Shown piece by piece: positions 8,008 to 15,986 of a stretch of DNA of 22,415 bases (within the stretch, counting starts at the first letter, position 1; each line of letters begins with the position of its first letter). A model generated the notes under the pieces. The model saw nothing but the letters and a program-made list of their open reading frames with translations, was not told the origin of the DNA and did not search any database. Position numbers and translations under genes: made by a program. The stretch comes from an uncultured Clostridia bacterium (GTDB lineage: Bacteria; Bacillota; Clostridia; Christensenellales; Maliibacteriaceae), in the NCBI GenBank assembly GCA_934613185.1, contig CAKTSO010000014.1:1-22415 (forward strand), given 5' to 3'.

Positions 8008-9905
8008 ATCTTTTTTTCGGCGATCTCACGCTTCAGGCGCTCGACCAGCTCGTCGACCGACATGGACCCGAGGTCGCCCTCGCTGCGGTGACGCACGCTC
8101 GTGCAGCGCTCCTCGACCTCGCGGTCGCCCAGAACGATCATGTAAGGCACTTTCTGCACCTGCGCCTCGCGGATCTTGAAGCCGATCTTCTCGTTGCGAA
8201 GGTCGGTCTCAACGCGGATGCCCGCCGCGCGAAGCTTGTCGGAAAGCTCCTGCGCCCATTCGTCCGCGCGCTGCGTGATCGTCATGACCTGCACCTGCAC
8301 GGGCGCGAGCCACAGCGGGAACGCGCCGGCGAAATGCTCGGTCAAAATGCCGATAAAGCGCTCGATGGAGCCCATGACGACGCGGTGGATCATGATCGGA
8401 CGTTTCTTCTCGCCGTCTTTGTCCACATACGTCAGGTCGAATCTCTCCGGCAGGTTCAGGTCAAGCTGGATCGTGCCGCACTGCCAGGTGCGTCCGATGC
8501 TGTCTTCCAGATGGAAGTCGATCTTCGGGCCGTAGAACGCGCCGTCGCCCTCGTTGACGACGTAATCCAGCCCCTTGGCGTCCATCGCCTCGCGCAGCGC
8601 GTTCGTCGCAAGCTCCCAGATTTCATCGGAGCCCATGCTGTTTTCGGGGCGCGTGGACAGTTCGACATGGAACGGGAAGCCGAACGTCGCGTAGACGCTG
8701 CTGATCAGATCGATGACGCCGATGATCTCGTCTTTGATCTGCTCGGGCGTCATGAAGATATGCGCGTCGTCCTGCGTGAAGCAGCGCACGCGCATGAGGC
8801 CGTGCAGCGCGCCGGAAAGCTCGTGACGGTGAACCAGACCGAGCTCGCCCATGCGCACGGGCAGATCGCGGTAGCTGTAGATGCGGCGCTTGTAGACGAG
8901 GATGCCGCCGGGGCAGTTCATCGGCTTGATCGCGAAATCCGTGTCGTCGATGACTGTCGTGTACATGTTTTCTTTATAATGATCCCAGTGGCCGGAACGC
9001 TCCCAAAGGGCGCGGTTCAGCATAATGGGCGTCTTGATCTCCTGATAACCCGCGGCCTGATGGATCTCGCGCCAGTAATTTTCCAATTCGTTGCGCAGGA
9101 TCATGCCCTTGGGATAGAAGAACGGGAAGCCGGGGCCTTCTTCGAGAATGTCGAACAGGTCGAGCTGCTTGCCGAGCTTTCGATGGTCGCGCTTTTTGGC
9201 CTCTTCCATGCGCGTCAAATACGCGTCAAGGTCTTCCTGAGAGCCGAACGCCACGGCGTAGATGCGCTGGAGCATCTTGTTCTTTTCGCTGCCGCGCCAG
9301 TAAGCGCCCGCGACGCTCGTGAGCTTGAACGCGCGCACTTTGCCGACGCTGGGAAGATGCGGGCCGGCGCAAAGGTCGGTGAACGCGCCCTGACGATAGA
9401 ACGAGATCGTCTCCCCCGCGGGAAGGTCTTCGATCAGTTCGACCTTATAGGGCTGGTCCTTTTCAAATTCGATGGCCTCTTCGCGGCTGAGCGTGAAATG
9501 CTCGAGCTTGGCGTTGGCCTTGACGATGCGATGCATCTCTTTTTCGATCTTGGCAAGATCCTCGGGCGTGAAGGGCGTCTCCACGTCGAAATCGTAATAA
9601 AAACCGTTCTCGATCGCCGGGCCGATCGCGAGCTTCGCGTTCGGGAACAGACGAAGCACCGCCTCCGCCATGACGTGCGACGCCGTGTGGCGCATCACAT
9701 GAAGGCCGTCTTCGGAATCGAGCGTGACGAGTTCGAGCTTCGCGCCGTCGCAAACGGGCGTGTCAAGATCGCAGACCTCGCCGTCGATCTTCGCGGCGAC
9801 GGCCGCTTTCGCAAGATTTCTGCTGATCTTCTCTGCGACCTGCTTTGCCGTGGAACCGGCCTCAAATTCGATCGCGGAGCCGTCAAGAAGGATTGCTTTT
9901 GCCAT
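8004..9905 (-). CDS. thrS: Threonyl-tRNA synthetase
   Basis: Class II synthetase that charges tRNA-Thr, 633 aa from the chosen ATG, close to the usual length. Domains in order: TGS (about residues 1-62), the editing/SAD domain with the RHTASHVMAEA motif (about 65-225), the catalytic core with MNCPGG, HRHELSGALHGLMRVRCFTQDDAHIF and GRTWQCGTIQLDLNLPERF, and the C-terminal anticodon-binding domain starting near WLAPVQVQVMTI. The start MAKAILLDGS at 9905 is set by AGGAG 9 nt upstream. The frame is open further upstream but that part is the T-box leader. It is transcribed from its own promoter with T-box control, and its stop codon lies inside the infC promoter. Confidence 0.98.
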   Translation of the reverse strand: MAKAILLDGSAIEFEAGSTAKQVAEKISRNLAKAAVAAKIDGEVCDLDTPVCDGAKLELVTLDSEDGLHVMRHTASHVMAEAVLRLFPNAKLAIGPAIENGFYYDFDVETPFTPEDLAKIEKEMHRIVKANAKLEHFTLSREEAIEFEKDQPYKVELIEDLPAGETISFYRQGAFTDLCAGPHLPSVGKVRAFKLTSVAGAYWRGSEKNKMLQRIYAVAFGSQEDLDAYLTRMEEAKKRDHRKLGKQLDLFDILEEGPGFPFFYPKGMILRNELENYWREIHQAAGYQEIKTPIMLNRALWERSGHWDHYKENMYTTVIDDTDFAIKPMNCPGGILVYKRRIYSYRDLPVRMGELGLVHRHELSGALHGLMRVRCFTQDDAHIFMTPEQIKDEIIGVIDLISSVYATFGFPFHVELSTRPENSMGSDEIWELATNALREAMDAKGLDYVVNEGDGAFYGPKIDFHLEDSIGRTWQCGTIQLDLNLPERFDLTYVDKDGEKKRPIMIHRVVMGSIERFIGILTEHFAGAFPLWLAPVQVQVMTITQRADEWAQELSDKLRAAGIRVETDLRNEKIGFKIREAQVQKVPYMIVLGDREVEERCTSVRHRSEGDLGSMSVDELVERLKREIAEKKI

Positions 9906-10177
9906 TTTCCTGTTCTCCTTTTCGTTTTGCGATCGGAAGCGTTTCCCAAAATAAAAAACGCCCCGACCGTGATGTTCTCGGTCAGGGACGACGATTTGCC
10001 GCGGTTCCACCCTGTTTGCCGCGCCGCGCGCGGCCGCTTGATTCGTACGCTTTTCTTTGCAGTCAGGAGGCGGTCGCCCGTGCCGTTCTCATGCCGCCGC
10101 GCTTTCAGCCCAGGGCGCAGCGTCTCTTATGTCCGAACGCGATGCACGCGTGTTATTCTCCCTCATTCCGCGAAGGT
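9906..10177 (-). ncRNA. T-box leader of thrS
   Basis: The T-box consensus AGGGTGGAACCGCGGC is present at 10013-9998 (minus strand), upstream of an intrinsic terminator at 9987-9953 (CCCTGACCG paired with CGGTCGGGG, then TTTTTT). The CCCT at the start of the terminator stem (9987-9984) can pair instead with AGGG of the T-box (10013-10010), which is the expected mutually exclusive antiterminator. About 165 nt upstream of the T-box provide room for Stem I. Uncharged tRNA-Thr should promote read-through. I could not fix the specifier codon with confidence. Confidence 0.93.
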
Positions 10178-10183
10178 GAACTT

Positions 10184-10212
10184 ATTATACGGCGCGCGCG
10201 GCGCGTTGTCAA
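10184..10212 (-). promoter_or_regulatory. thrS promoter
   Basis: Perfect consensus TTGACA (10212-10207) and TATAAT (10189-10184) with a 17-bp spacer on the minus strand. Transcription should begin near 10177, giving the T-box leader of about 270 nt. Confidence 0.9.
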
Positions 10213-10220
10213 CGCAGCCG

Positions 10221-10252
10221 AATATAAAAAGCGACGAACAAAGTCCGTCGCT
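10221..10252 (-). terminator. Intrinsic terminator upstream of thrS, probably for the DUF2207-like gene
   Basis: A stem AGCGACGGAC paired with GTTCGTCGCT around the loop TTT (10252-10230) is followed on the minus strand by TTTTTATAT (10229-10221). It points leftward, so it ends transcripts coming from the DUF2207-like gene. It lies almost 290 bp from that gene's stop codon because the 274-bp repeat element sits between them. Confidence 0.85.
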
Positions 10253-10258
10253 CTTTGC

Positions 10259-10532
10259 AGCTGTTTCCAAATAAGAAAACAATCGTCAAAAATACAGCAT
10301 ATCTATGAAAAATCCCTTACAACCGCACAAATCGTTTTCAATATATAGTATGGTTAAGTTCGTCTCATGAAATGCCGTATTTTTTGATGCTTGCAGTTTT
10401 AAGCTGGAGATTTTTCGCTTTTGGCTAAGTGAAAAGCGGAGGCGACGCCGGAAGCGTCGCCCGAGCATTTTCACAACGCCAAAACGGAAAAGATTCGCTT
10501 AAAACCGATTGTTTTCTTGTTTGGAGACAGCT
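10259..10532. repeat. 274-bp three-armed inverted-repeat element (MITE-like or structured RNA)
   Basis: The ends 10259-10285 and 10506-10532 are inverted repeats of 27 bp with 25 matches. Inside, two further arms fold. Arm B pairs 10287-10300 with 10372-10386, and 10316-10324 with 10352-10358. Arm A pairs 10396-10404 with 10497-10505, 10411-10417 with 10485-10491, 10419-10425 with 10478-10484, 10429-10435 with 10468-10474, and 10441-10448 with 10454-10461 around a CGGAA loop. Linkers at the junction are 1, 9 and 0 nt, so nearly the whole element folds as a compact Y. No coding sequence is convincing. It lies 6 bp from the preceding stop codon. I see no clear target-site duplication and no second copy in the window. 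It could be a foldback/MITE element or a structured RNA gene. Confidence 0.75.
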
Positions 10533-10538
10533 TTTATA

Positions 10539-12320
10539 TTACTTTTCGGTATCGCTTCGCTCGATGACGCGCTGCGTGGAGACGAGCATACACGAAAGCC
10601 GCCACAAGCATGTGGCCATGGCGCCCTGGGACGGCGCGCACATGCCCCAAAGCGGCGCGGTTCCCTCGCGCTCCTGCGCAAAATCCGCGTCGTTCAATTC
10701 GGGATACAGCATCGGAAGCGTGCGCGAAAGATACGGCGCAAGCCCGATCGCCGCGGCGTATCCCAAAACGGAGGACCACCAGGAAAGCTCCGGCTTTTCG
10801 TCCTGTTTCGTCGTCGTGCAAAGCAGGATGTAATGACGGAACGCCCGTCCGCGCGCGTAAAGATCCTCGCCGCTTCTGGAGAGGCGATGGAGTCGGTCGC
10901 GCCCGAACAGCGAGATGATGAACACGCCGCAGAACATCGCGGTCGCCGCCGACCAGCACTGAAGGATCACCATGCAGACGGAGCCCGCAAGGAACGCCAT
11001 CTGGAAGATAAAGTCGAGCGGCAGCTTCACGAATCGGAAGAACTCGATGTCGTGCGCCTGCGCCATTTCGCTGATGGAATAATCGTTCATATGGCGAAGC
11101 GCGGAACTGACGACACCGGGCAAAAGACGCGTATACCGTTTGATCTGCGAGAGCGTCACGCTGCTTTGCCCCGCCGCGATGTCTTCAAAAAGCAGCAAAA
11201 GCAGAATGTTCTCGTCGCCGCTGGTCTCGCAGCCCTCCCATGGCGTATAGACGAACATGGCGTCGTTCGCGTTTCCCTCGACGGGATAGACGGACAAAAG
11301 CCCGCGGTCGATCAGACTGATGAGCGTGCCGTAGAGCGCGTTTCGCGCACGGCGCTTTTTCCCGCTGCGGCGATAAAAGCCCATCAAAAGCGCGAACTGC
11401 ATCGGCGAAAGCATGTCCGGCAGGACGTTTTTCCCCGGCGCGGCGGAAACGGGACGATGACGGCGGCGGCGAATGCGCGTCACGCAACCAAGAAGCACGG
11501 CCGCGGCAAGCGCAACGACGACCACGCGGCCCTGGCGCTGCGTAAACCAAGACTGGTAATTCAAATACGTCAGCTGACGATCGCGCGTTTCGCTCAATTC
11601 TTCGAGCATGTCCGACTGCAGGCGAATGCTGTTGGGTGCGTCGGCAAACAGCGAAACGGGCATCGCGACAAGCGCCTGCACCGATTGTTTTTCGGGGATG
11701 TCTTCAAGCGTGACGGTCACGCTTTTTCCGTCCGTTTTGGATTCGGGCGACAGATGATAATCGTCCCAAAAGACATCGATCTGTTCGGCATCCGCGCGCG
11801 CGGGCAAAACAACGGTCGTCTCCGTGCGCGCCACAGCGTAGGCGGCGTCGTCGACCAGCCCGGCTTTCAAAACGGCGGCGTCCGCATAGATCGTCAGCGC
11901 ATTGGCGATCGTGTAGGAAAGCTCGATCGTGACGGATTTTTTCGCGTTCGGATAATAACAGGAAAGGTTCACCCCGTCGGAGGCGACAGACGTTTTGTAG
12001 TTATAAACGTCGCTTTTGCGGTCGTACCCCTGCGCATTGCGGCTGACAAGCGGCTGCCCGTCGATCGAAAGCGCGAGATCGTCCGCCTGTGACGTCATTC
12101 CGCGCACGAAAAACGAAACGTTGTCCGTTTTTCCGGAAAACGCAAACGTCAAAGATTGCGCGACGGAAATGCCGCCGTCGCTTTGCAGCGTATAGACCCG
12201 GCGGCAAAGCTCGATCTGCGCCGAGGATTTTGCGGCATTGACGCACACGGGCGCGAGGATAAGGCTCGCCAGCAGGATCAGCGCAAAGAGAATCGGCAGT
12301 TTTTTATGTTTGTTCAACAC
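10539..12320 (-). CDS. DUF2207-like membrane protein
   Basis: A 593-aa membrane protein of unknown function. A signal peptide (LPILFALILLASLILAPVCV, about residues 8-27, cut near VNA) leads to an extracytoplasmic beta-rich region up to about residue 265. A membrane segment follows (VVVVALAAAVLLGCV), then a basic RIRRRRHR stop-transfer and a cytoplasmic part with LSPMQFALLMGF and ALYGTLISLIDRGLLSVYPV. Two more hydrophobic segments lie near residues 430-470, and the final part contains GEDLYARGRAFRHYI. This order matches the DUF2207 (predicted membrane protein) family. The start is GTG at 12320 (or TTG at 12317), with AAGGAG 5-8 nt upstream. It is 106 bp downstream of glmS with no terminator or clear promoter in between, so cotranscription with glmS is likely. 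Confidence 0.8.
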   Translation of the reverse strand: MLNKHKKLPILFALILLASLILAPVCVNAAKSSAQIELCRRVYTLQSDGGISVAQSLTFAFSGKTDNVSFFVRGMTSQADDLALSIDGQPLVSRNAQGYDRKSDVYNYKTSVASDGVNLSCYYPNAKKSVTIELSYTIANALTIYADAAVLKAGLVDDAAYAVARTETTVVLPARADAEQIDVFWDDYHLSPESKTDGKSVTVTLEDIPEKQSVQALVAMPVSLFADAPNSIRLQSDMLEELSETRDRQLTYLNYQSWFTQRQGRVVVVALAAAVLLGCVTRIRRRRHRPVSAAPGKNVLPDMLSPMQFALLMGFYRRSGKKRRARNALYGTLISLIDRGLLSVYPVEGNANDAMFVYTPWEGCETSGDENILLLLLFEDIAAGQSSVTLSQIKRYTRLLPGVVSSALRHMNDYSISEMAQAHDIEFFRFVKLPLDFIFQMAFLAGSVCMVILQCWSAATAMFCGVFIISLFGRDRLHRLSRSGEDLYARGRAFRHYILLCTTTKQDEKPELSWWSSVLGYAAAIGLAPYLSRTLPMLYPELNDADFAQEREGTAPLWGMCAPSQGAMATCLWRLSCMLVSTQRVIERSDTEK

Positions 12321-12426
12321 TGTCTCTCCTTTGGGAATCCGAGGGGATGCGCGAACGAGGCCGCCGAACCCGCGTCATTGCGGCGCGGATGCAGCGGCTT
12401 TTCCGTTCGGCAATGGGGGATTTCGA

Positions 12427-14262
12427 TTATTCGACGGTCACGCTCTTTGCCAGGTTGCGGGGCTTGTCGACGTTGCAGCCGCGCTGGAGCGAGACGTAAT
12501 AGGCAAAAAGCTGCAGCGCCGTGATGCAGATGATCGGCATGACGCGGCAGTCGCTCTCGGGCATGTGCCAGACGTGGTGCGACTCCGCCTCGATCTGCGG
12601 GTTGTCGCCGTTGACGAGGCTCAAGATATTCGCCTTGCGGACGTTGACCTCTTTGACGTTGCTCGCCATCTTGGCGGTGAGGTGATCCTGCGTGGCGAGC
12701 GCGACGACGAGCACGCCGTCTTCGATCAGCGCAATCGTGCCGTGCTTGAGTTCGCCCGCGGCATACGCCTCGGCGTGAACGTAGGAGATCTCCTTAAGCT
12801 TCAGCGACGCTTCCATCGCAAGCGCATAGTCAAGCCCGCGCCCGAGGAAGAACGCGTTGCTTCCGCCCGCGACGCTGCTTGCGAATTGCTGGATCTTGGT
12901 CTTGTCGGCAAGGATCGTCTCGATCTTCTCGGGAACGGCGGCCAGCTCGTCGATCATATGACGGAAGTCGGCCTCTTCGATCGCGCCGCGCTTTTTGCCG
13001 ATGGCAAGCAGCAGAACGTAAATCATCATCAGCTGCGTGGAATACGCCTTCGTCGAGGCAACCGCGATCTCGGGGCCTGCAAGCGTATAGAGCACATGGT
13101 CGGCCTCGCGCGCGATGGACGAACCCACGACGTTGCAGATGGCAAGCGCCTTCGCGCCGTGATCCTGCACGATGTGCATGGCGGTCTTCGTGTCCGCCGT
13201 CTCGCCGCTCTGGCTGATAATAACATAGAAGTCATCCGGATCGATGATCGGATCCTGATAGATGAATTCCGACGCAAGCGACACTTCCGTCGGCACGCGC
13301 CACATCGCCTCAAACAGATTCTTGGCGATCAGGCCCGCGTGATACGCCGTGCCGCAGGCCACGATGCCGACTTTGCGGATCGCGCGCGCCTGTTCGTCGG
13401 AAATGCCCAGCGCGTCCTCGCGGATGGCGTAATGCTCGACGTCGATGTAGCGGGACAGCGTGTTGGCAAGCACGGTCGGCTCTTCGTGGATCTCTTTGAT
13501 CATGAAATGCTCGAAGCCGCCCTTTTCCGCCGCCTCAACGTCCCATTCGATGTGCGTGCTTTCCTTTTCAAAGGGTGCGCGGAACTCGTTGAAGAACTCG
13601 ATGGAGTCGGGACGAAGGCGTGCCACGTCGCCGTTGTCGAGGAAATACACGTCGCGCGTGTATTCGAGCATGGCGGGAATGTCGCTTGCAAGAAGCGTGC
13701 CGTGCTCGCATTTGCCGATGACCAGCGGGCTGTTCTTGCGCATGCAATAGAGCGTATCGGGTTCGTCGACACACATGATGGCAAACGCATACGACCCTTC
13801 CAGCATATGAAGCGTTTCATAAATGGCGTCCATGACGTCATGGCACTTTTCATAATTATAGGAAAGGAGCTGCACGGCAACTTCCGTGTCGGTCTCCGAG
13901 ACGAATTTGACGCCCTGTTCGAGCAGATGATTCTTCAGGCGAAGATAGTTCTCGATGATGCCGTTATGCACAATGGCAAACTTGCCGTTTGCATCAACAT
14001 GCGGATGCGCATTGACGCGCGACGGCTCGCCGTGCGTCGCCCAACGGGTGTGGCCGATGCCGATATGGCCGTGGACCGGCTCTTTTTCCACGAGCGCGTC
14101 GAGGTTTTTCAGTTCTCCCTTTTCTTTTCGCAACGCAATACCGTTTCCCGTGTCGACGGCGATGCCCGCGGAGTCATATCCGCGGTATTCCAGATGATGC
14201 AGCCCCTTCAAAAGGATCGGCGTGACGTCCATGGAGCCGGTGTAGCCCACAATTCCACACAT
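12427..14262 (-). CDS. glmS: Glutamine--fructose-6-phosphate aminotransferase (isomerizing)
   Basis: Makes glucosamine-6-phosphate from fructose-6-phosphate and glutamine, the first committed step to UDP-GlcNAc for peptidoglycan. The 611-aa product begins MCGIVGYTG, with Cys2 as the Ntn-type glutaminase nucleophile. The glutaminase domain includes HLEYRGYDSAGIA and GHTRWATHGEPS, and two SIS sugar-isomerase domains follow (about residues 280-450 and 455-600) with ISQSGETADT. It ends KPRNLAKSVTVE, the conserved C-terminus. GAGGG lies 8 nt before the ATG. The gene is divergent from gdhA, and both act on the glutamine/glutamate pool. The leader is about 90 nt and does not contain a glmS ribozyme. 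Confidence 0.98.
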   Translation of the reverse strand: MCGIVGYTGSMDVTPILLKGLHHLEYRGYDSAGIAVDTGNGIALRKEKGELKNLDALVEKEPVHGHIGIGHTRWATHGEPSRVNAHPHVDANGKFAIVHNGIIENYLRLKNHLLEQGVKFVSETDTEVAVQLLSYNYEKCHDVMDAIYETLHMLEGSYAFAIMCVDEPDTLYCMRKNSPLVIGKCEHGTLLASDIPAMLEYTRDVYFLDNGDVARLRPDSIEFFNEFRAPFEKESTHIEWDVEAAEKGGFEHFMIKEIHEEPTVLANTLSRYIDVEHYAIREDALGISDEQARAIRKVGIVACGTAYHAGLIAKNLFEAMWRVPTEVSLASEFIYQDPIIDPDDFYVIISQSGETADTKTAMHIVQDHGAKALAICNVVGSSIAREADHVLYTLAGPEIAVASTKAYSTQLMMIYVLLLAIGKKRGAIEEADFRHMIDELAAVPEKIETILADKTKIQQFASSVAGGSNAFFLGRGLDYALAMEASLKLKEISYVHAEAYAAGELKHGTIALIEDGVLVVALATQDHLTAKMASNVKEVNVRKANILSLVNGDNPQIEAESHHVWHMPESDCRVMPIICITALQLFAYYVSLQRGCNVDKPRNLAKSVTVE

Positions 14263-14360
14263 AGTGATGTCCCTCTTTTCTTTCGTTATAATCTATTGCA
14301 GTGCAGTGCTTCGCTTCAAATTCATGCTGCCGCTGGATGCGGCGGCATACGGACAGAGTT

Positions 14361-14369
14361 ATTATAGCA
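14361..14369 (-). promoter_or_regulatory. glmS promoter (extended -10)
   Basis: TGCTATAAT on the minus strand (TATAAT at 14366-14361 preceded by TGC) is an extended -10 element. No good -35 hexamer lies 16-18 bp upstream, which extended -10 promoters can tolerate. The start is predicted near 14354, giving a leader of about 92 nt with a TGCCGC/GCGGCA hairpin. Confidence 0.65.
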
Positions 14370-14532
14370 CATTGTTCGCAAAATGGATAGAAAGTGCGCC
14401 GCGCGTGAAAAAAAACGCAGGCGACGGTGCATGAAACTCGCTCCCGATTGCATAAATAGACGAAGTATCAAGCACAAGTCGGTGTATTCTGCAATGTTTA
14501 CGGGAAAATGATGCAAATGAAATGAAAAAACG

Positions 14533-14561
14533 TTGCAATCCCGGGGGCTTTATTTTATACT
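14533..14561 (+). promoter_or_regulatory. gdhA promoter
   Basis: TTGCAA (14533-14538) and TATACT (14556-14561) have a 17-bp spacer. The start is predicted near 14568. The 45-nt leader holds a small hairpin, TCGCA-AAGA-TGCGA (14576-14589), ahead of the AGGAGG. The rest of the 350-bp glmS-gdhA intergenic region (14370-14530) is AT-richer and holds no gene that I can support. Several TTGCA-type words recur there but I cannot assign a regulator. Confidence 0.75.
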
Positions 14562-14612
14562 TTAAGCGTAAAACATCGCAAAGATGCGAAAAGATTTTTC
14601 AGGAGGGATATC

Positions 14613-15944
14613 ATGACTTATACCGAACGGGTATTGCAGCAGCTCATCGCCCGCAACCCCGGCGAGCCGGAGTTCCATCAGGCGGCGCAGGAAGTGCTGC
14701 AGAGTCTTGAACTTGTTGTGGAAAAACGCCCCGAAATCGAAAAGAGCGGCCTTCTCGAGCGCCTCGTCGAGCCGGAGCGTCAGATCATCTTCCGCGTGCC
14801 GTGGGTCGACGACAACGGCAACGTGCAGGTCAACCGCGGCTTCCGCGTGCAGTTCAACAGCGCGATCGGGCCGTACAAAGGCGGCCTGCGCTTCCATCCT
14901 TCCGTCAACGTGGGCATCATCAAATTCCTCGGCTTCGAGCAGATCTTCAAAAACTCGCTGACCGGGCTTCCCATCGGCGGCGGCAAGGGCGGCTCCGACT
15001 TCAACCCCAAGGGCAAGAGCGATCGTGAAGTCATGGCCTTCTGCCAGAGCTTCATGACGGAGCTGTACCGTCACATCGGCGCGGACATCGACGTCCCCGC
15101 GGGCGACATCGGCGTCGGCGGCCGCGAGATCGGCTATCTGTACGGCCAGTACAAGCGCATCACCGGCAACTACGAGAGCGTCCTGACCGGCAAGGGCATC
15201 CCCTACGGCGGCTCCCTGGCCCGCACCGAGGCGACCGGCTACGGCCTTGTGTACTTCACCAAGGAAATGGTCGAAGACGCCGGCAAGAGCCTCAAGGGCG
15301 CGCGCGTCGTCGTCTCCGGCAGCGGCAACGTCGCCATCTACGCGGCGCAGAAGGTCTATGAGATGGGCGGCACGCCCGTGGCCATGTGCGACAGCACCGG
15401 CTGGATCTACGACAAAGACGGCGTCGATCTGAAGGCCGTCAAGGAGATCAAGGAAGTCCGCCGCGCTCGCCTTCGCGAATACACGAACTATCGCCCGAAC
15501 GCCGAGTATCACGACGGCGTCGGCATCTGGACGGTTCCCTGCGACATCGCGCTTCCCTGCGCCACGCAGAACGAGCTGCATCTGGAAGACGCCAAGACGC
15601 TCGTCAAGAACGGCTGCTACGCCGTGGCCGAGGGCGCGAACATGCCCACCACGCCCGACGCGGTCGAGTTCCTTCAGAAAAACGGCATCCTCTACGCGCC
15701 CGGCAAGGCGTCCAACGCGGGCGGCGTCGCCACTTCCGCGCTGGAGATGAGCCAGAACGCCATGCGTCTGTCCTGGACGTTCGAAGAAGTCGACGCCAAG
15801 CTGCATGACATCATGGTCAACATCTACAACAGCTGCGCTTCCGCCGCCGCCAACTACGGCCACGCGGGCGACTTCGTCATCGGCGCGAACATCGCCGGTT
15901 TCGAGAAGGTTGCAAACGCCATGCTCGCCCAGGGCATCGTGTAA
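14613..15944 (+). CDS. gdhA: Glutamate dehydrogenase, probably NADP-specific (hexameric)
   Basis: Reversible amination of 2-oxoglutarate by ammonia to glutamate. The 443-aa product is the size of hexameric bacterial GdhA. The N-terminal ELFV dimerization/substrate domain contains RGFRVQFNSAIGPYKGGLRF and GLPIGGGKGGSDFNPKGKSD, which hold the substrate-binding and catalytic lysines. The Rossmann coenzyme domain begins near residue 200 with GARVVVSGSGNVAIYAAQK. Ser-rather-than-Asp type dinucleotide selectivity was not examined, so NADP preference is inferred from family resemblance. AGGAGG lies 6 nt before the ATG. Codon use is strongly C/G-ending (for example GGC, GTC and CGC), suggesting high expression. 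It is monocistronic and ends at a bidirectional terminator. Confidence 0.97.
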   Translation: MTYTERVLQQLIARNPGEPEFHQAAQEVLQSLELVVEKRPEIEKSGLLERLVEPERQIIFRVPWVDDNGNVQVNRGFRVQFNSAIGPYKGGLRFHPSVNVGIIKFLGFEQIFKNSLTGLPIGGGKGGSDFNPKGKSDREVMAFCQSFMTELYRHIGADIDVPAGDIGVGGREIGYLYGQYKRITGNYESVLTGKGIPYGGSLARTEATGYGLVYFTKEMVEDAGKSLKGARVVVSGSGNVAIYAAQKVYEMGGTPVAMCDSTGWIYDKDGVDLKAVKEIKEVRRARLREYTNYRPNAEYHDGVGIWTVPCDIALPCATQNELHLEDAKTLVKNGCYAVAEGANMPTTPDAVEFLQKNGILYAPGKASNAGGVATSALEMSQNAMRLSWTFEEVDAKLHDIMVNIYNSCASAAANYGHAGDFVIGANIAGFEKVANAMLAQGIV

Positions 15945-15956
15945 TTTCGACAAAAT

Positions 15957-15985
15957 AAAAAGGCAGGTATCACCTGCCTTTTTTT
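15957..15985. terminator. Bidirectional terminator between gdhA and relQ
   Basis: AGGCAGGT-ATC-ACCTGCCT (15961-15979) is flanked by A-runs on the left and T-runs on the right, so it works as an intrinsic terminator on both strands. It serves the convergent genes gdhA (stop at 15944) and relQ (stop at 15987). Confidence 0.92.
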
Positions 15986-15986
15986 A

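Noticed and set aside
7866..10274. Long open frame on the plus strand (about 800 codons) opposite thrS
   Set aside because: It is the antisense of thrS and its leader. Long antisense frames are expected in GC-rich coding DNA, and there is no family signal or start site.
10286..10474. 62-codon frame on the minus strand inside the 274-bp repeat
   Set aside because: It runs through paired arms of the structured element, has no ribosome-binding site and its composition follows the repeats.
10259..10532. Retron msr/msd RNA (inverted repeats enclosing hairpins)
   Set aside because: There is no reverse transcriptase gene on either side; neighbours are a DUF2207-like gene and thrS.
14263..14354. 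glmS ribozyme upstream of glmS
   Set aside because: The leader is about 90 nt and lacks the conserved ribozyme core.
12238..14367. Long open frame on the plus strand (about 700 codons) opposite glmS
   Set aside because: Antisense of glmS, which is identified beyond doubt. Same cause as above, as for similar frames at 140-1858 (opposite leuS/holA) and 14562-15953 (opposite gdhA).
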